Below are positions 1 to 8,800 of a DNA stretch of 64,000 bases, in pieces. A program made the position numbers and the translations under genes. The stretch lies in NCBI RefSeq assembly GCF_900187375.1, contig NZ_FYEW01000002.1, positions 1,116,001 to 1,180,000 on the forward strand. Direction: 5' to 3'. The stretch is from Hymenobacter gelipurpurascens (GTDB lineage Bacteria; Bacteroidota; Bacteroidia; Cytophagales; Hymenobacteraceae). How positions within the stretch are numbered: the first letter of the stretch is position 1; each line of letters opens with the position of its first letter. The notes beneath the pieces are model-generated. The model was not told the origin of the DNA, made no database searches, and saw only the letters and a program-made list of their open reading frames with translations.

Positions 1-668
1 CTGGCCATTTCGCCGCCGGGCCGGTAGGCTAGCTGGCCTACCTCGGTTTGGGCATTGATGTGCAGCCCGAAAACCGCCGCCACTTTAGGGTTTTCGAGCA
101 CACCTTCTTTTATCATGAGCTTGGCGCCGCCCTCCACACCCGGCAGGGAGCCTTCCTCGGCGGGCTGAAAGATAAACTTAACGGTGCCGGGCAGGTCCTT
201 TTTCACTTGGCTCAGCACCTCGGCCGCGCCCATGAGCATGGCTGTGTGCGCATCGTGGCCGCAGGCGTGCATCACGCCCACGGGCTGGCCTAGGTACGTG
301 GTTTTGACGGTGGAGGCAAAGGTCACGCCGGAGGTTTCCGTAACCGGCAGAGCATCCATATCGGCGCGCAGCGCTACCACCGGACCGGGCTTGCCGCCGC
401 GCAGAATGCCCACTACCCCGGTGCGGCCTACGCCGGTCTGTACTTCCAGGCCCAGCTTTTTCAGGTGCGCCGCCACAATGCCGGCCGTGCGCGTTTCCTC
501 ATTGCCCAACTCGGGATGCTGGTGGAAGTCTCGCCGCCAAGCAATGACTTTACTCTCTTCTTGCGCCGAGAGCTGGGCAATTCGGGCGTTGAGGGCCTGG
601 TTTTGGGCGAAGGCGGAAGGCAGCGGGAGCGTGAGCCCCAGCGCCAGGGCGGCGTAGAATGACTTCAT
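1..668 (-). CDS. M20-family metal-dependent amidohydrolase, exported (3' end outside window)
   Basis: A minus-strand gene that runs off the left edge; about 222 residues are visible. The start ATG (666-668) is followed by a signal peptide with a hydrophobic run ending in Ala-Phe-Ala, so the product is probably periplasmic. Two stretches identify the M20 peptidase/aminoacylase family (hippurate hydrolase, IAA-amino-acid hydrolase group): WRRDFHQHPELGNEE near residue 43 and HACGHDAHTAML near residue 133, which carries the Cys/His metal ligands. FQPAEEG follows, with the catalytic Glu pair. Such enzymes hydrolyse N-acyl amino acids using two metal ions. The exact substrate cannot be inferred. 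It is transcribed away from the neighbouring phosphotransferase gene. Confidence 0.9.
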   Translation of the reverse strand, partial: MKSFYAALALGLTLPLPSAFAQNQALNARIAQLSAQEESKVIAWRRDFHQHPELGNEETRTAGIVAAHLKKLGLEVQTGVGRTGVVGILRGGKPGPVVALRADMDALPVTETSGVTFASTVKTTYLGQPVGVMHACGHDAHTAMLMGAAEVLSQVKKDLPGTVKFIFQPAEEGSLPGVEGGAKLMIKEGVLENPKVAAVFGLHINAQTEVGQLAYRPGGEMA

Positions 669-769
669 CGGAAATGTGCAGAGCGAAACAGAAGTCAAAA
701 AGTACGACGCAGTTAGCAGTAAACCACCTTCCCGGAAGGAAGCCGTATTTTTGGGGCCTCCTGAACCCT

Positions 770-1450
770 ATGCCTGCTCCTACTTCATCTCTCCCCGGTT
801 TCGCCCCCACGACTACGGATTCCATCAACTGGAAAGTGGCCTGGCAGTGGCCTGGGTTCCGTTGGTTGCTGGGCAGCGCACTGGCGCTGCTGCTGCTTTT
901 GGCGGCGCTGCTGCCGCGCTTCTTTGCCTGGGTGCAGGCCCGGCCCGGCTACCTCCTCCCCGACCCACTCCTGGCCAACCTACCCGCCCGCGACGTTTCC
1001 GGCGACGCGTTTGCGGTTATCTACCTCGGGATAGGCCTAGGCGTAATTACGCTGCTGCCTAGGCCACTGCGGCTGCTGCGGGCGCTGTGGGCGTACTGGC
1101 TGCTGCACGTATTCCGGTGCCTGACCTTGCTGCTGGTCCCGCTGGAGCCCCCGACTGGCCTGGTAGTGCTACACGACCCGTTAGTGGAGCGCTTCTTCTA
1201 CGCCGCGCCGTCGCCCATCACCAAAGATTTGCTCTTCTCCGGGCACACTGCCACCCTCCTGTTGCTAACCCTGACTGTGCCGGCTGGCTGGCGGCGCTGG
1301 GTGCTGGGAGTTGCCACTGGGCTGATTGGGAGTTTGGTATTGGTGCAGCACGCACACTATACGTACGATGTGCTGGCGGCCGTGCCGTTCACGCTACTGG
1401 CCTACTCGCTGGCTGGCCGCGTGTGCAACGGCACCTTGCCCAGCGCGTAG
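770..1450 (+). CDS. PAP2/sphingomyelin-synthase-like membrane phosphotransferase
   Basis: A 226-residue polytopic membrane protein with about six hydrophobic segments. The ATG at 770 is preferred over upstream in-frame starts, which lie in the divergent promoter region. The motif DLLFSGHT (His159) and the motif HYTYDV (His196, Asp200) match the catalytic His-His-Asp triad of the sphingomyelin synthase/PAP2_C family. A YLLPD stretch near residue 61 and an Arg/Tyr-rich segment near 102-118 resemble the other family motifs. The family moves a phospho-headgroup from a phospholipid to ceramide or diacylglycerol. Bacteroidota make sphingolipids, so headgroup transfer is plausible, but a simple lipid phosphatase role is also possible. 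The 3' end converges on the next gene with a 16-bp gap. Confidence 0.75.
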   Translation: MPAPTSSLPGFAPTTTDSINWKVAWQWPGFRWLLGSALALLLLLAALLPRFFAWVQARPGYLLPDPLLANLPARDVSGDAFAVIYLGIGLGVITLLPRPLRLLRALWAYWLLHVFRCLTLLLVPLEPPTGLVVLHDPLVERFFYAAPSPITKDLLFSGHTATLLLLTLTVPAGWRRWVLGVATGLIGSLVLVQHAHYTYDVLAAVPFTLLAYSLAGRVCNGTLPSA

Positions 1451-1466
1451 GCCAGTAGAGAGATGT

Positions 1467-2252
1467 TTACTTCAGGTGCTTTTCGTAGATGCCGGCCGCA
1501 ATTTTCTCGGTTAGGGCCTTGGGCACGAAGCTGGTGAGGTGGGCCGACACTTTATTGAGTGTGCCAGGGATGAGCTCCGCTTCACCAGTCAGCAAGGCAG
1601 CTACGGCTTGCTGGGCTACCTTTTGGGGCGTCATCGAGACTTTGTTGGCCGTTTCCTGCAGCTGCGCGTTCATGCCGGCACGGTCGGCAAAATCGGTGGT
1701 GGTGGAGCCGGGACTGAGGCAGGTGACCGAGACGTTGGTATCGCGCAGCTCGTAGCGCAGACCGCGGGAGAAGCTCAGCAAAAAGGCTTTGCTGGCCGCG
1801 TACAACGTAAGTGTAGGCACCGCCTGGTAAGCCGCCGTGCTGGCCACGTTGAGAATGTAGGCCTTAGGCTGCCGACGCAATTGGGGCAACAGCATGTGCG
1901 TGAGCTCGGTAGGCAACAGCATATTCAGCTGCAACATGTTCTGCTGCTGATCCAGCGGAAGTTCTTCAAACCGCCCCCAGAGGCCGTAGCCGGCATTGTT
2001 CACGAGTACTGCCAGCTCAGAGGTCTGGGCCATAGCCCAATACGCCAGCTTCCCGGCAGCGCCAGGGGCCGCCAGGTCGGCAGCGTATACATGGGCTGCT
2101 ATGCCATGGCGCTGGCGCAACTCGGTGGCCAGCTGTTCCAATTGATCTTCGGAGCGGGCAGCCAGTAGCAGGCTGTAGCCACAGCGGGCCAGCTCGGTTG
2201 CTATGGCGCGGCCAATTCCGCGGGAAGCACCCGTAATAAGCGCGTAGGGCAT
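1467..2252 (-). CDS. Short-chain dehydrogenase/reductase
   Basis: A classical SDR of 261 residues. The ATG at 2252 was chosen because it places the Rossmann nucleotide motif TGASRGIG six residues in, as is usual; an upstream in-frame ATG would add 20 residues of non-family sequence. NNAGYG and the catalytic Ser plus YAASK (Tyr-x-x-x-Lys) are all present. The C-terminal part resembles the DltE/YqjQ-type SDRs (EC 1.1.1.- or 1.3.1.-). Substrate unknown. The gene stands alone, convergent with the phosphotransferase gene. Confidence 0.9.
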   Translation of the reverse strand: MPYALITGASRGIGRAIATELARCGYSLLLAARSEDQLEQLATELRQRHGIAAHVYAADLAAPGAAGKLAYWAMAQTSELAVLVNNAGYGLWGRFEELPLDQQQNMLQLNMLLPTELTHMLLPQLRRQPKAYILNVASTAAYQAVPTLTLYAASKAFLLSFSRGLRYELRDTNVSVTCLSPGSTTTDFADRAGMNAQLQETANKVSMTPQKVAQQAVAALLTGEAELIPGTLNKVSAHLTSFVPKALTEKIAAGIYEKHLK

Positions 2253-2390
2253 GAGAACGTGGGTAAGATGAGGGGGAGAGAAAAGCCGAAGTAACCCGTA
2301 AAGAAAGGGCATCCTGACGAAGAAAGCATCTTATTCTGCTAGAGCGAGTGGCCTAGCGGAACAAGATGCTTCCAAACGGTTGCGCTACGG

Positions 2391-3209
2391 CTACTTCACC
2401 AAATGCAGAAACCGCAGGTAGAAGGGTGTGGGGCTATTTTCGTGCTTAGGCTCATACTTGCCCGAGATGATGGGCACGTACATCACGCGGCGGCGCGAGG
2501 CCTCCCCTACCAGCGGCGACTGTGCCACGCGGTGCCACATGCGGCCATCGTGCACGGTCAGGTCGCCGGGCTCGGTTTCTACGGCTATTTCATGCGAGTC
2601 GGGGCCGGTGTCTTTGTAGTATTTCTTGCGGAAGAGAATGTCGCGCAGCCCCTGGCGGTGCGTGCCCGGTATCACGCGTAGGCCACCGTTGGTGGCGGGG
2701 GTACCATCGAGGTGCACGCCCACGTTGAGCATCGGCCCGATTTTCTTGCCGTAGAACACGTCGCGCAGCGAGTCGGTGTGCCAGCCCATCTGCGAGAATT
2801 CACTGCCCGGCACGTTCACATAATGGTTGATAACGAGACCATCTTTCTCGTTTTCGCCTACGCGGCCGTGCGGCGCTTCCAGCAACGGAAACAGCGCCCG
2901 AAAGCGCGGATCCTGCAGAAACTCGTGCAGCACCGGGCTGTGGTGGGAGGCGAAGGCAAAGCGCTGCACAATGGGCGTGCCATCCACATCCTTGCCGTAT
3001 TTGATAGGTACGCCGTTTACTTTCTGCACCCCTTCCTGCAGCCAGCGGCGCTGAACATCTTCGGAAGCGCGTAGCAGACTTTGAACGGTATCGGGGTTTA
3101 TAAAAGCACGAAAATGGAGGAAACCATATGCACGAAAGAACTCCAGTTGCTCAGGCGTTAAGCTGTCGCCGAGCGTGAAGCGAGGATAGTCCGGTAGTGA
3201 AGAAGACAT
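2391..3209 (-). CDS. Phytanoyl-CoA dioxygenase (PhyH) family protein
   Basis: A 272-residue Fe(II)/2-oxoglutarate dioxygenase. The ATG at 3209 follows a short leader; a further upstream ATG gives an arginine-rich extension that does not fit. The double-stranded beta-helix shows the HxD iron motif in GWHTDSLRD, and the distal His lies in DGRMWHRVAQSP. The Arg expected to bind 2-oxoglutarate lies shortly afterwards. The N-terminal region (LTPEQLEFFRAYGFLHF) is typical of PhyH-domain proteins that hydroxylate lipids or small metabolites. No neighbouring gene suggests a pathway. Confidence 0.88.
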   Translation of the reverse strand: MSSSLPDYPRFTLGDSLTPEQLEFFRAYGFLHFRAFINPDTVQSLLRASEDVQRRWLQEGVQKVNGVPIKYGKDVDGTPIVQRFAFASHHSPVLHEFLQDPRFRALFPLLEAPHGRVGENEKDGLVINHYVNVPGSEFSQMGWHTDSLRDVFYGKKIGPMLNVGVHLDGTPATNGGLRVIPGTHRQGLRDILFRKKYYKDTGPDSHEIAVETEPGDLTVHDGRMWHRVAQSPLVGEASRRRVMYVPIISGKYEPKHENSPTPFYLRFLHLVK

Positions 3210-3394
3210 AAAGCAAAGGCGGCCAAACAAACGCCTGTTGAGGGAGGGCAAAGATACAACACCAACTGTGGCCTAGCGGGAAAATCCAGCCACATCCTTG
3301 AAAGCTGTTACCCCGAAGACTACAAAATTCGCACCGGCTGGTGAAGAATGAGTGAACCAACCGCCACATCGGCAGAAGGTTTGCCTGGGCGCCG

Positions 3395-3402
3395 TATCTT
3401 CG
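3395..3402 (+). promoter_or_regulatory. Putative -7 box (TATCTTCG) for the WG-repeat gene
   Basis: TATCTTCG lies 35 bp before the ATG at 3438 and differs by one base from the Bacteroidota -7 consensus TANNTTTG. The same octamer sits before the SAM riboswitch at 55643. No convincing TTG was seen at the -33 distance. Confidence 0.4.
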
Positions 3403-3437
3403 CTGCAATACCCCGCGCTTTCCTGTTGTCGTTGCCC

Positions 3438-4211
3438 ATGAATCGTCCTGCTTTTTTGGTCCTGCTGGCCGTGCTGGCGCTGGCAGCAAAGTGGGCTTCC
3501 GCACAAACGGCACCTACCCGGCTCGTGCCGTTTCGGCAGGGCTCCAAATGGGGCTACGCCGACCGCACTCGCCGGCTGGTGCTGCCGCTGCACTATGATG
3601 AGGCCGGCCCGTTTGTGGGCGAAATTGCTTGGGTGCGGCAGGGTCAGCTGTATGGGTACATTGATGGGGGCGGCAACCCCATAACGCCCGTGCAGTACAC
3701 CCGCGCTGCCAGTTTCCAGCAGGGCCGCGCAACGGTAGAGCTCCAGGGGGAAACCTTTGACATCGATGTCAGTGGCCACCGCCTCACGGAACCCGCCGCA
3801 CCAGCCCCCGAAGAAGAGCCGCTGGAACAGGGCGACCTGGTGCGTAATAATGGCAAAGTTGGCTTTCGGTTTACGGTGGGCTCTGCCTCCGTTCCGGCCG
3901 AGTACGATGAGATTCGGGAGAATTACAACGGGCTGCTGTTCGTGCGGCAAGGCGCGAAGTGGGGCATCATTAACGGCAAAGGCAAACTGGTGCAGCCCCT
4001 GGCCTACGATGCCGTCCGGACCTCCGGCAACCTGGTGCTGCCCCTGGTGCAACGCGGCGGCCTATGGGGTTACCTTGATGAGGAAGGTAACACCCTCACC
4101 GAGCTGCGCTACCGTCAGGCCGACCCGTTTCAGGGCGACGTAGCCCGTGTGGTACTGCCCGATGGCCAGGTGGGCTACATCGACGCCAACGGCCAGGAGT
4201 TTTTCGAGTAG
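3438..4211 (+). CDS. Exported WG-repeat protein
   Basis: A 257-residue protein with an N-terminal signal peptide (hydrophobic core, cleavage near Ala-Ser-Ala-Gln). Five WG-type repeats follow: KWGYADRTRRL, LYGYIDGGGNP, KWGIINGKGKL, LWGYLDEEGNT and QVGYIDANGQE. WG repeats form beta-sheet surfaces, probably for protein binding outside the cytoplasm. The ATG at 3438 is chosen because it begins the signal peptide; an upstream in-frame ATG would place 30 non-hydrophobic residues before it. A region of about 50 acidic, Pro-rich residues separates repeats 2 and 3. Specific function unknown. Confidence 0.85.
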   Translation: MNRPAFLVLLAVLALAAKWASAQTAPTRLVPFRQGSKWGYADRTRRLVLPLHYDEAGPFVGEIAWVRQGQLYGYIDGGGNPITPVQYTRAASFQQGRATVELQGETFDIDVSGHRLTEPAAPAPEEEPLEQGDLVRNNGKVGFRFTVGSASVPAEYDEIRENYNGLLFVRQGAKWGIINGKGKLVQPLAYDAVRTSGNLVLPLVQRGGLWGYLDEEGNTLTELRYRQADPFQGDVARVVLPDGQVGYIDANGQEFFE

Positions 4212-4293
4212 GCTCCGGTTCTTTGTATGGCCTAGGCCACTCGCCTACGTTAGCTGATAAACCCGTATTTTCCGGGACGTATCCGCTACCGCT

Positions 4294-5082
4294 ATGCTCC
4301 CGCTTCCTATCCTGAACGTTCGCCTGAACGCCTGCCACGAGGACTGGCAGCAGATGACGCCCGTGGCTCTAGGCCACCACTGCGCCCAGTGCAACCGGTT
4401 AGTTCTGGACTTCACTACCTCTACCCAAGCCGACTTAACCGCCGCTTTCCGAAACTCCCCCGATGGCCGCGTCTGCGGGCGGTTCCGGCCAGAGCAGTTG
4501 GCTCCTAGGCCACTGCTGCGCCAGAAGCTGCGGCGGTTTCTGGTGGCGCTGGTGCTGGTATGTGGCCTAGGCCTGTCGGGGCAGGAGGTGCTGGCGCAGG
4601 TGCGGAAAAGCACACAACAATCCGCTTTGAGGCTCAAAAAACAAGTTGCATTCCAAGTTCCTGAACAATCTACTCAGCCACTGGCAGACAATACTATCGG
4701 CATAGTAGGGCTTCCAGAATCTTCAACTTCTCACTCTGCTGACAGCCCTTATACGCACGTAGAACAAATGCCTCAGTTTAAAGGAGGCGCTGAAGCAATG
4801 CAAAAGTTCATTGCTCAACACTTGCGTATACCTTCTACTGATCCATCTTTTGAGGGCAGAGTATTCGTGAAATTTATCGTGACAAAAACAGGCAGCCTTC
4901 AAGCTATTGAAATAGCTAAAGGGTTATATCCAAGTGTTGACACCGAAGCCTTACGGGTTGTCGGGTTGATGAATGGAAAATTTGAGCCGGGCCGCCAGAG
5001 CGGACAAAAGGTTGATGTATACTTCGTCCTCCCCTTAACATTTCAGAAGACGAAGGCACCATCATCAAGTCATAAGAAATAA
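4294..5082 (+). CDS. Membrane-anchored protein with C-terminal TonB-C-like domain
   Basis: 262 residues. The N-terminal 60 residues are soluble and contain CHEDWQQMTP and HHCAQCNRLV, a Cys/His pattern common at the start of Bacteroidota TonB-like proteins. A membrane segment follows (about 84-101), then a linker and a TonB C-terminal-type domain (YTHVEQMPQFKGG, then GRVFVKFIV and GKFEPGRQSG). Such proteins may couple the inner membrane to outer-membrane receptors, but no ExbB/ExbD gene is nearby. The 5' half is GC-rich with GGCCTAGG motifs, while everything after about 4600 is clearly AT-richer with different codon choice, as if the two parts have different histories. Confidence 0.8.
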   Translation: MLPLPILNVRLNACHEDWQQMTPVALGHHCAQCNRLVLDFTTSTQADLTAAFRNSPDGRVCGRFRPEQLAPRPLLRQKLRRFLVALVLVCGLGLSGQEVLAQVRKSTQQSALRLKKQVAFQVPEQSTQPLADNTIGIVGLPESSTSHSADSPYTHVEQMPQFKGGAEAMQKFIAQHLRIPSTDPSFEGRVFVKFIVTKTGSLQAIEIAKGLYPSVDTEALRVVGLMNGKFEPGRQSGQKVDVYFVLPLTFQKTKAPSSSHKK

Positions 5083-5161
5083 CTCCTTCGTACTAAGCAG
5101 GGAAAATTTAGCACCTTACTTCCCAGCCTGCCCACACTTCCAACCTAACCTCTCCCGCCCT

Positions 5162-6718
5162 ATGCTCTTCACGCCCAGCCCCATGCTGCTCAAGCTGCTT
5201 TATACCCGCGGCAGCCTGCACAACACGCCCGAGGGCGTAGCCTTCAGCATCAAAAACCGCCTTGATACCGTGCGCATTACCCGCGTGGAGGCCGTAGTGC
5301 TGGATGGCAACCGCATTGGCGTGGAGCAGATTGCCTTGGACCTGGGCGAGGGCGACGTGCGGCCAGCTACCACCTTCAACGCCGATGGAGCAGGCTTCAC
5401 GCTGCCGGTAGGCCAGTCGGCCACGTTTCACCTAGCCACCGAGCATTTGCCCGAAGGCCTCCACACGGTGCAGGTTCAGTTCTCGGCTGACCCATTCGGC
5501 GACCTGACGGTAGAGGTAGAAGACTCCATTGCCAACCTGCCGGCCCAGGGCAATAAGATTCCGCGCTCCGAGGAAGACGATTATTCGGAAGCGGCCATTC
5601 AGGCCCGCCAGCGGTTCGCGGAGGAGTTTTCGGGGCAGGAATTCAAGCACTTGAAGAACTACTCCTTCGATGCTCACGACCTGCAGGGCAACTGCGAGCA
5701 TTTCACGGGCGTGGCCCAGATTCCGGTAGGCCTGGCGGGTCCGTTGCACGTGAACGGAGAGCATGCCCAGGGCGACTTCCTCATTCCGATGGCCACTACC
5801 GAAGGCACGCTGGTAGCCAGCTACAATCGCGGCATTCAGGTCCTGAATATGTGCGGGGGCGTGAAGTGCACCGTCATCGGCGATGCCATGCAGCGCGCGC
5901 CAGTATTCGTGTTCGATGATGCCCGCGGGGCCCGCGACTTTGGCCGCTGGGTGGAAGAGGAAATCGACAAGATCCGCCCCGAGGCAGAAAGCACCTCCCG
6001 CATTGCTAAGCTGCAGTACATCGATACCTATCTGGCCAACAAGTTCGCGTACCTGCGCTTCAACTTTTCTACCGGCGACGCGGCGGGCCAGAACATGGTG
6101 GGCCGCGCCACATTCGCCGCCTGCTCCTGGATTCTGGAGCACTACAAAGGCGCACTCATCCGCCACTTTTACCTCGAATCAAACTTCGCCACCGACAAAA
6201 AAGCCTCGCAAATCAACGTGATGCGCACCCGCGGCAAACGCGTGGTAGCCGAGGCCGTAATCAAGCGCGATGTGCTGCAGCAGCGCATGCGCGTAACGCC
6301 CGAGCAACTGGCCTACCACGGGCAAGTCAGCAACGTAGGTGCCTTCCTCTCCGGGGCCAACAACAATGGCGCGCATTCCGCCAACGGCATCACGGCCATG
6401 TTCATTGCCACGGGCCAAGACGTGGCCAACGTGTCAGAATCCTCCGCGGGCGTGCTGTACTCCGAAGTCACGAAGGAAGGCGACCTGTACCTGAGCATCA
6501 CTATTCCGTCGCTCATTGTGGCTACCCACGGCGGCGGCACTGGCCTAGCCACCCAAAACGAATGCCTGCGGATGCTGGGCTGCGTGGGCCGCGGCACCGT
6601 AAACAAGTTCGCGGAGATTGTGGCCGGCGTGGTGCTCGCCGGAGAGCTCAGCCTAGGCTCCGCCATCAGCAGCAGTGACTGGGTCAGCTCCCACGAGCAG
6701 TACGGCCGCAACCGGTAG
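5162..6718 (+). CDS. Class I hydroxymethylglutaryl-CoA reductase with N-terminal extra domain
   Basis: 518 residues. The core from about residue 135 has the class I HMG-CoA reductase motifs: PVGLAGPL, MATTEGTLVASYNRG with the catalytic Glu, GDAAGQNMVGRAT, the Asp in NGITAMFIATGQD, GGGTGLATQ and a C-terminal SSHEQYGRN carrying the catalytic His. It should reduce HMG-CoA to mevalonate with NAD(P)H, the committed step to isoprenoids and carotenoids. The first 115 residues are a beta-rich domain of unknown role, not a membrane anchor. The ATG at 5183 is an alternative start that keeps this domain. The gene stands alone between two TonB-C genes. Confidence 0.92.
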   Translation: MLFTPSPMLLKLLYTRGSLHNTPEGVAFSIKNRLDTVRITRVEAVVLDGNRIGVEQIALDLGEGDVRPATTFNADGAGFTLPVGQSATFHLATEHLPEGLHTVQVQFSADPFGDLTVEVEDSIANLPAQGNKIPRSEEDDYSEAAIQARQRFAEEFSGQEFKHLKNYSFDAHDLQGNCEHFTGVAQIPVGLAGPLHVNGEHAQGDFLIPMATTEGTLVASYNRGIQVLNMCGGVKCTVIGDAMQRAPVFVFDDARGARDFGRWVEEEIDKIRPEAESTSRIAKLQYIDTYLANKFAYLRFNFSTGDAAGQNMVGRATFAACSWILEHYKGALIRHFYLESNFATDKKASQINVMRTRGKRVVAEAVIKRDVLQQRMRVTPEQLAYHGQVSNVGAFLSGANNNGAHSANGITAMFIATGQDVANVSESSAGVLYSEVTKEGDLYLSITIPSLIVATHGGGTGLATQNECLRMLGCVGRGTVNKFAEIVAGVVLAGELSLGSAISSSDWVSSHEQYGRNR

Positions 6719-6762
6719 CGAGCCAACCCGAACGTTATTATTTCACTCTTTGTCAGCTATTT

Positions 6763-7215
6763 ATGCCAATCCTGTTATCCAAGTCATTACCCTTGAGCCT
6801 AGGCCTATTGCTTGCCAGCATCGCAGCGGTTGCGCAGAGCACTCCGGTGCCCATGCCCAACGCCGTTCCGCCCAGCCAGCGCATTCAGCAAAGGGGGGGC
6901 GCCCAAGCTCCTTACACCTATGTAGAGAAAATGCCGATATACTTGAAAGGAGGCAAGGATAGCCTCCAGATGTTTATCAGCACCCATGTGCGCGGCTCAG
7001 CCAGCGGCAGCGGAGCTTATGTAACCTTCATTATCGACCAGACCGGCCGGGTGCGGCGCCCTGCCTTAGGCCCGTTCCCGGCAGAATCGGAGGCAGCAAC
7101 AGATTCGGAAGTAGCCAGTGCCTTTCGCTCCATCGGGCGCTTTAGGCCCGGCTACCAAAATGGCAAACCGGTCGATGTTCAGATGACGATGCGGATAGTC
7201 AAACAATTGAAGTAA
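6763..7215 (+). CDS. Exported protein with TonB-C-like domain
   Basis: 150 residues. It has a signal peptide (LPLSLGLLLASIAAVAQS) followed by a short TonB C-terminal-type domain: YTYVEKMPIYLKGGKDSLQ, VTFIIDQTGRV, and RFRPGYQNGKPVDVQMTM. The layout matches the C-terminal domain of the protein at 4294, so the two may be paralogues. There is no membrane anchor other than the signal, so it may be a periplasmic stand-alone domain. Lies 45 bp after the HMG-CoA reductase gene on the same strand, so co-transcription is possible. Function unknown. Confidence 0.75.
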   Translation: MPILLSKSLPLSLGLLLASIAAVAQSTPVPMPNAVPPSQRIQQRGGAQAPYTYVEKMPIYLKGGKDSLQMFISTHVRGSASGSGAYVTFIIDQTGRVRRPALGPFPAESEAATDSEVASAFRSIGRFRPGYQNGKPVDVQMTMRIVKQLK

Positions 7216-7242
7216 TAGCTTAGTAAAACTGACCCACCAAAC

Positions 7243-7286
7243 TAAAAGCACGTCATCCTTCGCAAGCTCAGGATGACGTGCTTTTA
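7243..7286. terminator. Bidirectional hairpin between convergent genes
   Basis: Perfect 17-bp stem (TAAAAGCACGTCATCCT and its complement) with a 10-nt loop. It begins and ends in A/T runs, so it can terminate both the plus-strand TonB-C gene and minus-strand argH. Its outer arms are the same as the ends of repeat family B. Confidence 0.8.
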
Positions 7287-7307
7287 GAGGCTTATGGCGC
7301 CTCTGGT

Positions 7308-8612
7308 TTACCTCTTCACCAACGTACTCTTTTCGCGCAGTCGCGCCACTTTCGCCTGAATTTCCTCTAGGCCCAGGTTGTGCACACTGCCCAAGTGGGT
7401 GGTGTGGAACTCCTTGTGCGGTACGTAGCTGCCATCTTCCACGGCTAGGCCTACCTCCTTGTAGGCGGTGCGGAAGGGCGTGCCGCTTTGGATGAGCTGG
7501 TTGATATTTTCTACCGTGAACACGGCGTCGTACTTCTCCTGGTTCAGCAGGTTAGGCTTAATCTTGAGCTGCGGTAGCGCAAACAGCACGATGTCGAGGA
7601 TGTCCAGGAACTGGGTCATGGGCTCGAAGAGCAACTCCTTGAGAATCTGAAAGTCGCGGTGGTAGCCGCTGGGCAGGTTGCTGGTGGCCAGCATGAGTGT
7701 GTTGGGCAGAGCCTGCAGGGCATTGCAGCGCGCCCGGATCAGCTCGAACACATCGGGGTTCTTCTTGTGGGGCATGATGCTGGAGCCAGTGGTAAACTCC
7801 TTGGGCAACTCCACGAAGGCCATGTCCTGGCCGTTGTAGAGCACCAGGTCGTAAGCCATCTTGGCGAGTGTGGCCGCCATGCCAGCCAAGGCAAATGCCA
7901 CCGTCTTCTCCGTTTTGCCGCGCAGCATTTGGGCCCCCACGCTGCTCACGGCGAGGTTGCTGAACCCCATTTCCTGAGTCGTCATTTTGCGGTCAATCGG
8001 GAATGAGCTGCCGAAGCCAGCACCAGAGCCCAGCGGGTTCTGGTCGGCTACGGTGTGCGCGGCCTCAAACAGGGCCAGATCCAGCAGCAGGTGCTCAGCG
8101 TAAGCAGAAAACCACAGCCCAAAGCTGCTGGGCATAGCAGCCTGGAAATGCGTGTAGCCGGGCATCAGGTCTTCCTTATGCGCCTCGGCTTTCTGCAAGA
8201 GCACCTGGACCAGCTCCAGCGTTTTGGCGGCGGCGCGCTCCGTGTAGTCCTTCAGAAACAGCTGGATAGCCGTCAGCACTTGGTCGTTGCGGGAGCGGGC
8301 CGTATGTATTTTCTTGCCCGCGTCGCCGAACTTCTCGGTCAGGTAATACTCAATCTTGGAGTGCACGTCCTCGAACTCCGCCTCAATGGTGAAGCTGCCG
8401 TCTTCAAGTTGCGCGGCCAGCTCCGTGAGGCCCTGTTGGAGCTGCTGGTTTTCGGCTTTGGAGAGCAATCCGGCCTTCGCCAGCATGTTGGCCTGGGCCT
8501 TGGAGGCCTGCACATCAAACTGCGCGAGGTACATATCCAGCTCCCGGTCGCGGCCCACGGTAAACTGTTCAATCTTCTTATCTACGGCAATGCCCTTATC
8601 CCAGATTTTCAT
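7308..8612 (-). CDS. argH: Argininosuccinate lyase
   Basis: 434 residues, normal length for the fumarase/aspartase superfamily enzyme that splits argininosuccinate into arginine and fumarate, the last step of arginine synthesis. Conserved blocks are visible: EDVHSKIE (81-88), HTARSRNDQV (103-112), PGYTHFQ (151-157, catalytic His region) and the signature loop GSSIMPHKKNP (276-286) with the catalytic Ser. It lies on the same strand as argE and argB but is separated from them by an unrelated plus-strand gene, so it is probably transcribed on its own. Confidence 0.96.
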   Translation of the reverse strand: MKIWDKGIAVDKKIEQFTVGRDRELDMYLAQFDVQASKAQANMLAKAGLLSKAENQQLQQGLTELAAQLEDGSFTIEAEFEDVHSKIEYYLTEKFGDAGKKIHTARSRNDQVLTAIQLFLKDYTERAAAKTLELVQVLLQKAEAHKEDLMPGYTHFQAAMPSSFGLWFSAYAEHLLLDLALFEAAHTVADQNPLGSGAGFGSSFPIDRKMTTQEMGFSNLAVSSVGAQMLRGKTEKTVAFALAGMAATLAKMAYDLVLYNGQDMAFVELPKEFTTGSSIMPHKKNPDVFELIRARCNALQALPNTLMLATSNLPSGYHRDFQILKELLFEPMTQFLDILDIVLFALPQLKIKPNLLNQEKYDAVFTVENINQLIQSGTPFRTAYKEVGLAVEDGSYVPHKEFHTTHLGSVHNLGLEEIQAKVARLREKSTLVKR

Positions 8613-8800
8613 GTGTTAACTGCTTATGGTTCCGGCACCAGACCGGGAAATCGGTACTACGTGTTATCTGCTTGAGCGGGCTTGTAGCGGCGGGAAATAG
8701 CGGTGTCGCAAAACGCTCGTTTTTTGTCGTCTTCCGCCTCCTTATCGGGTACCGTAGGCCACTACCTTTATCCCAGCTCAACCGTCAAATTTCACCAGCT

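Noticed and set aside
7243..7286. Possible CRISPR-like or mobile-element end
   Set aside because: A single hairpin with A/T runs between convergent genes; a terminator explains it.
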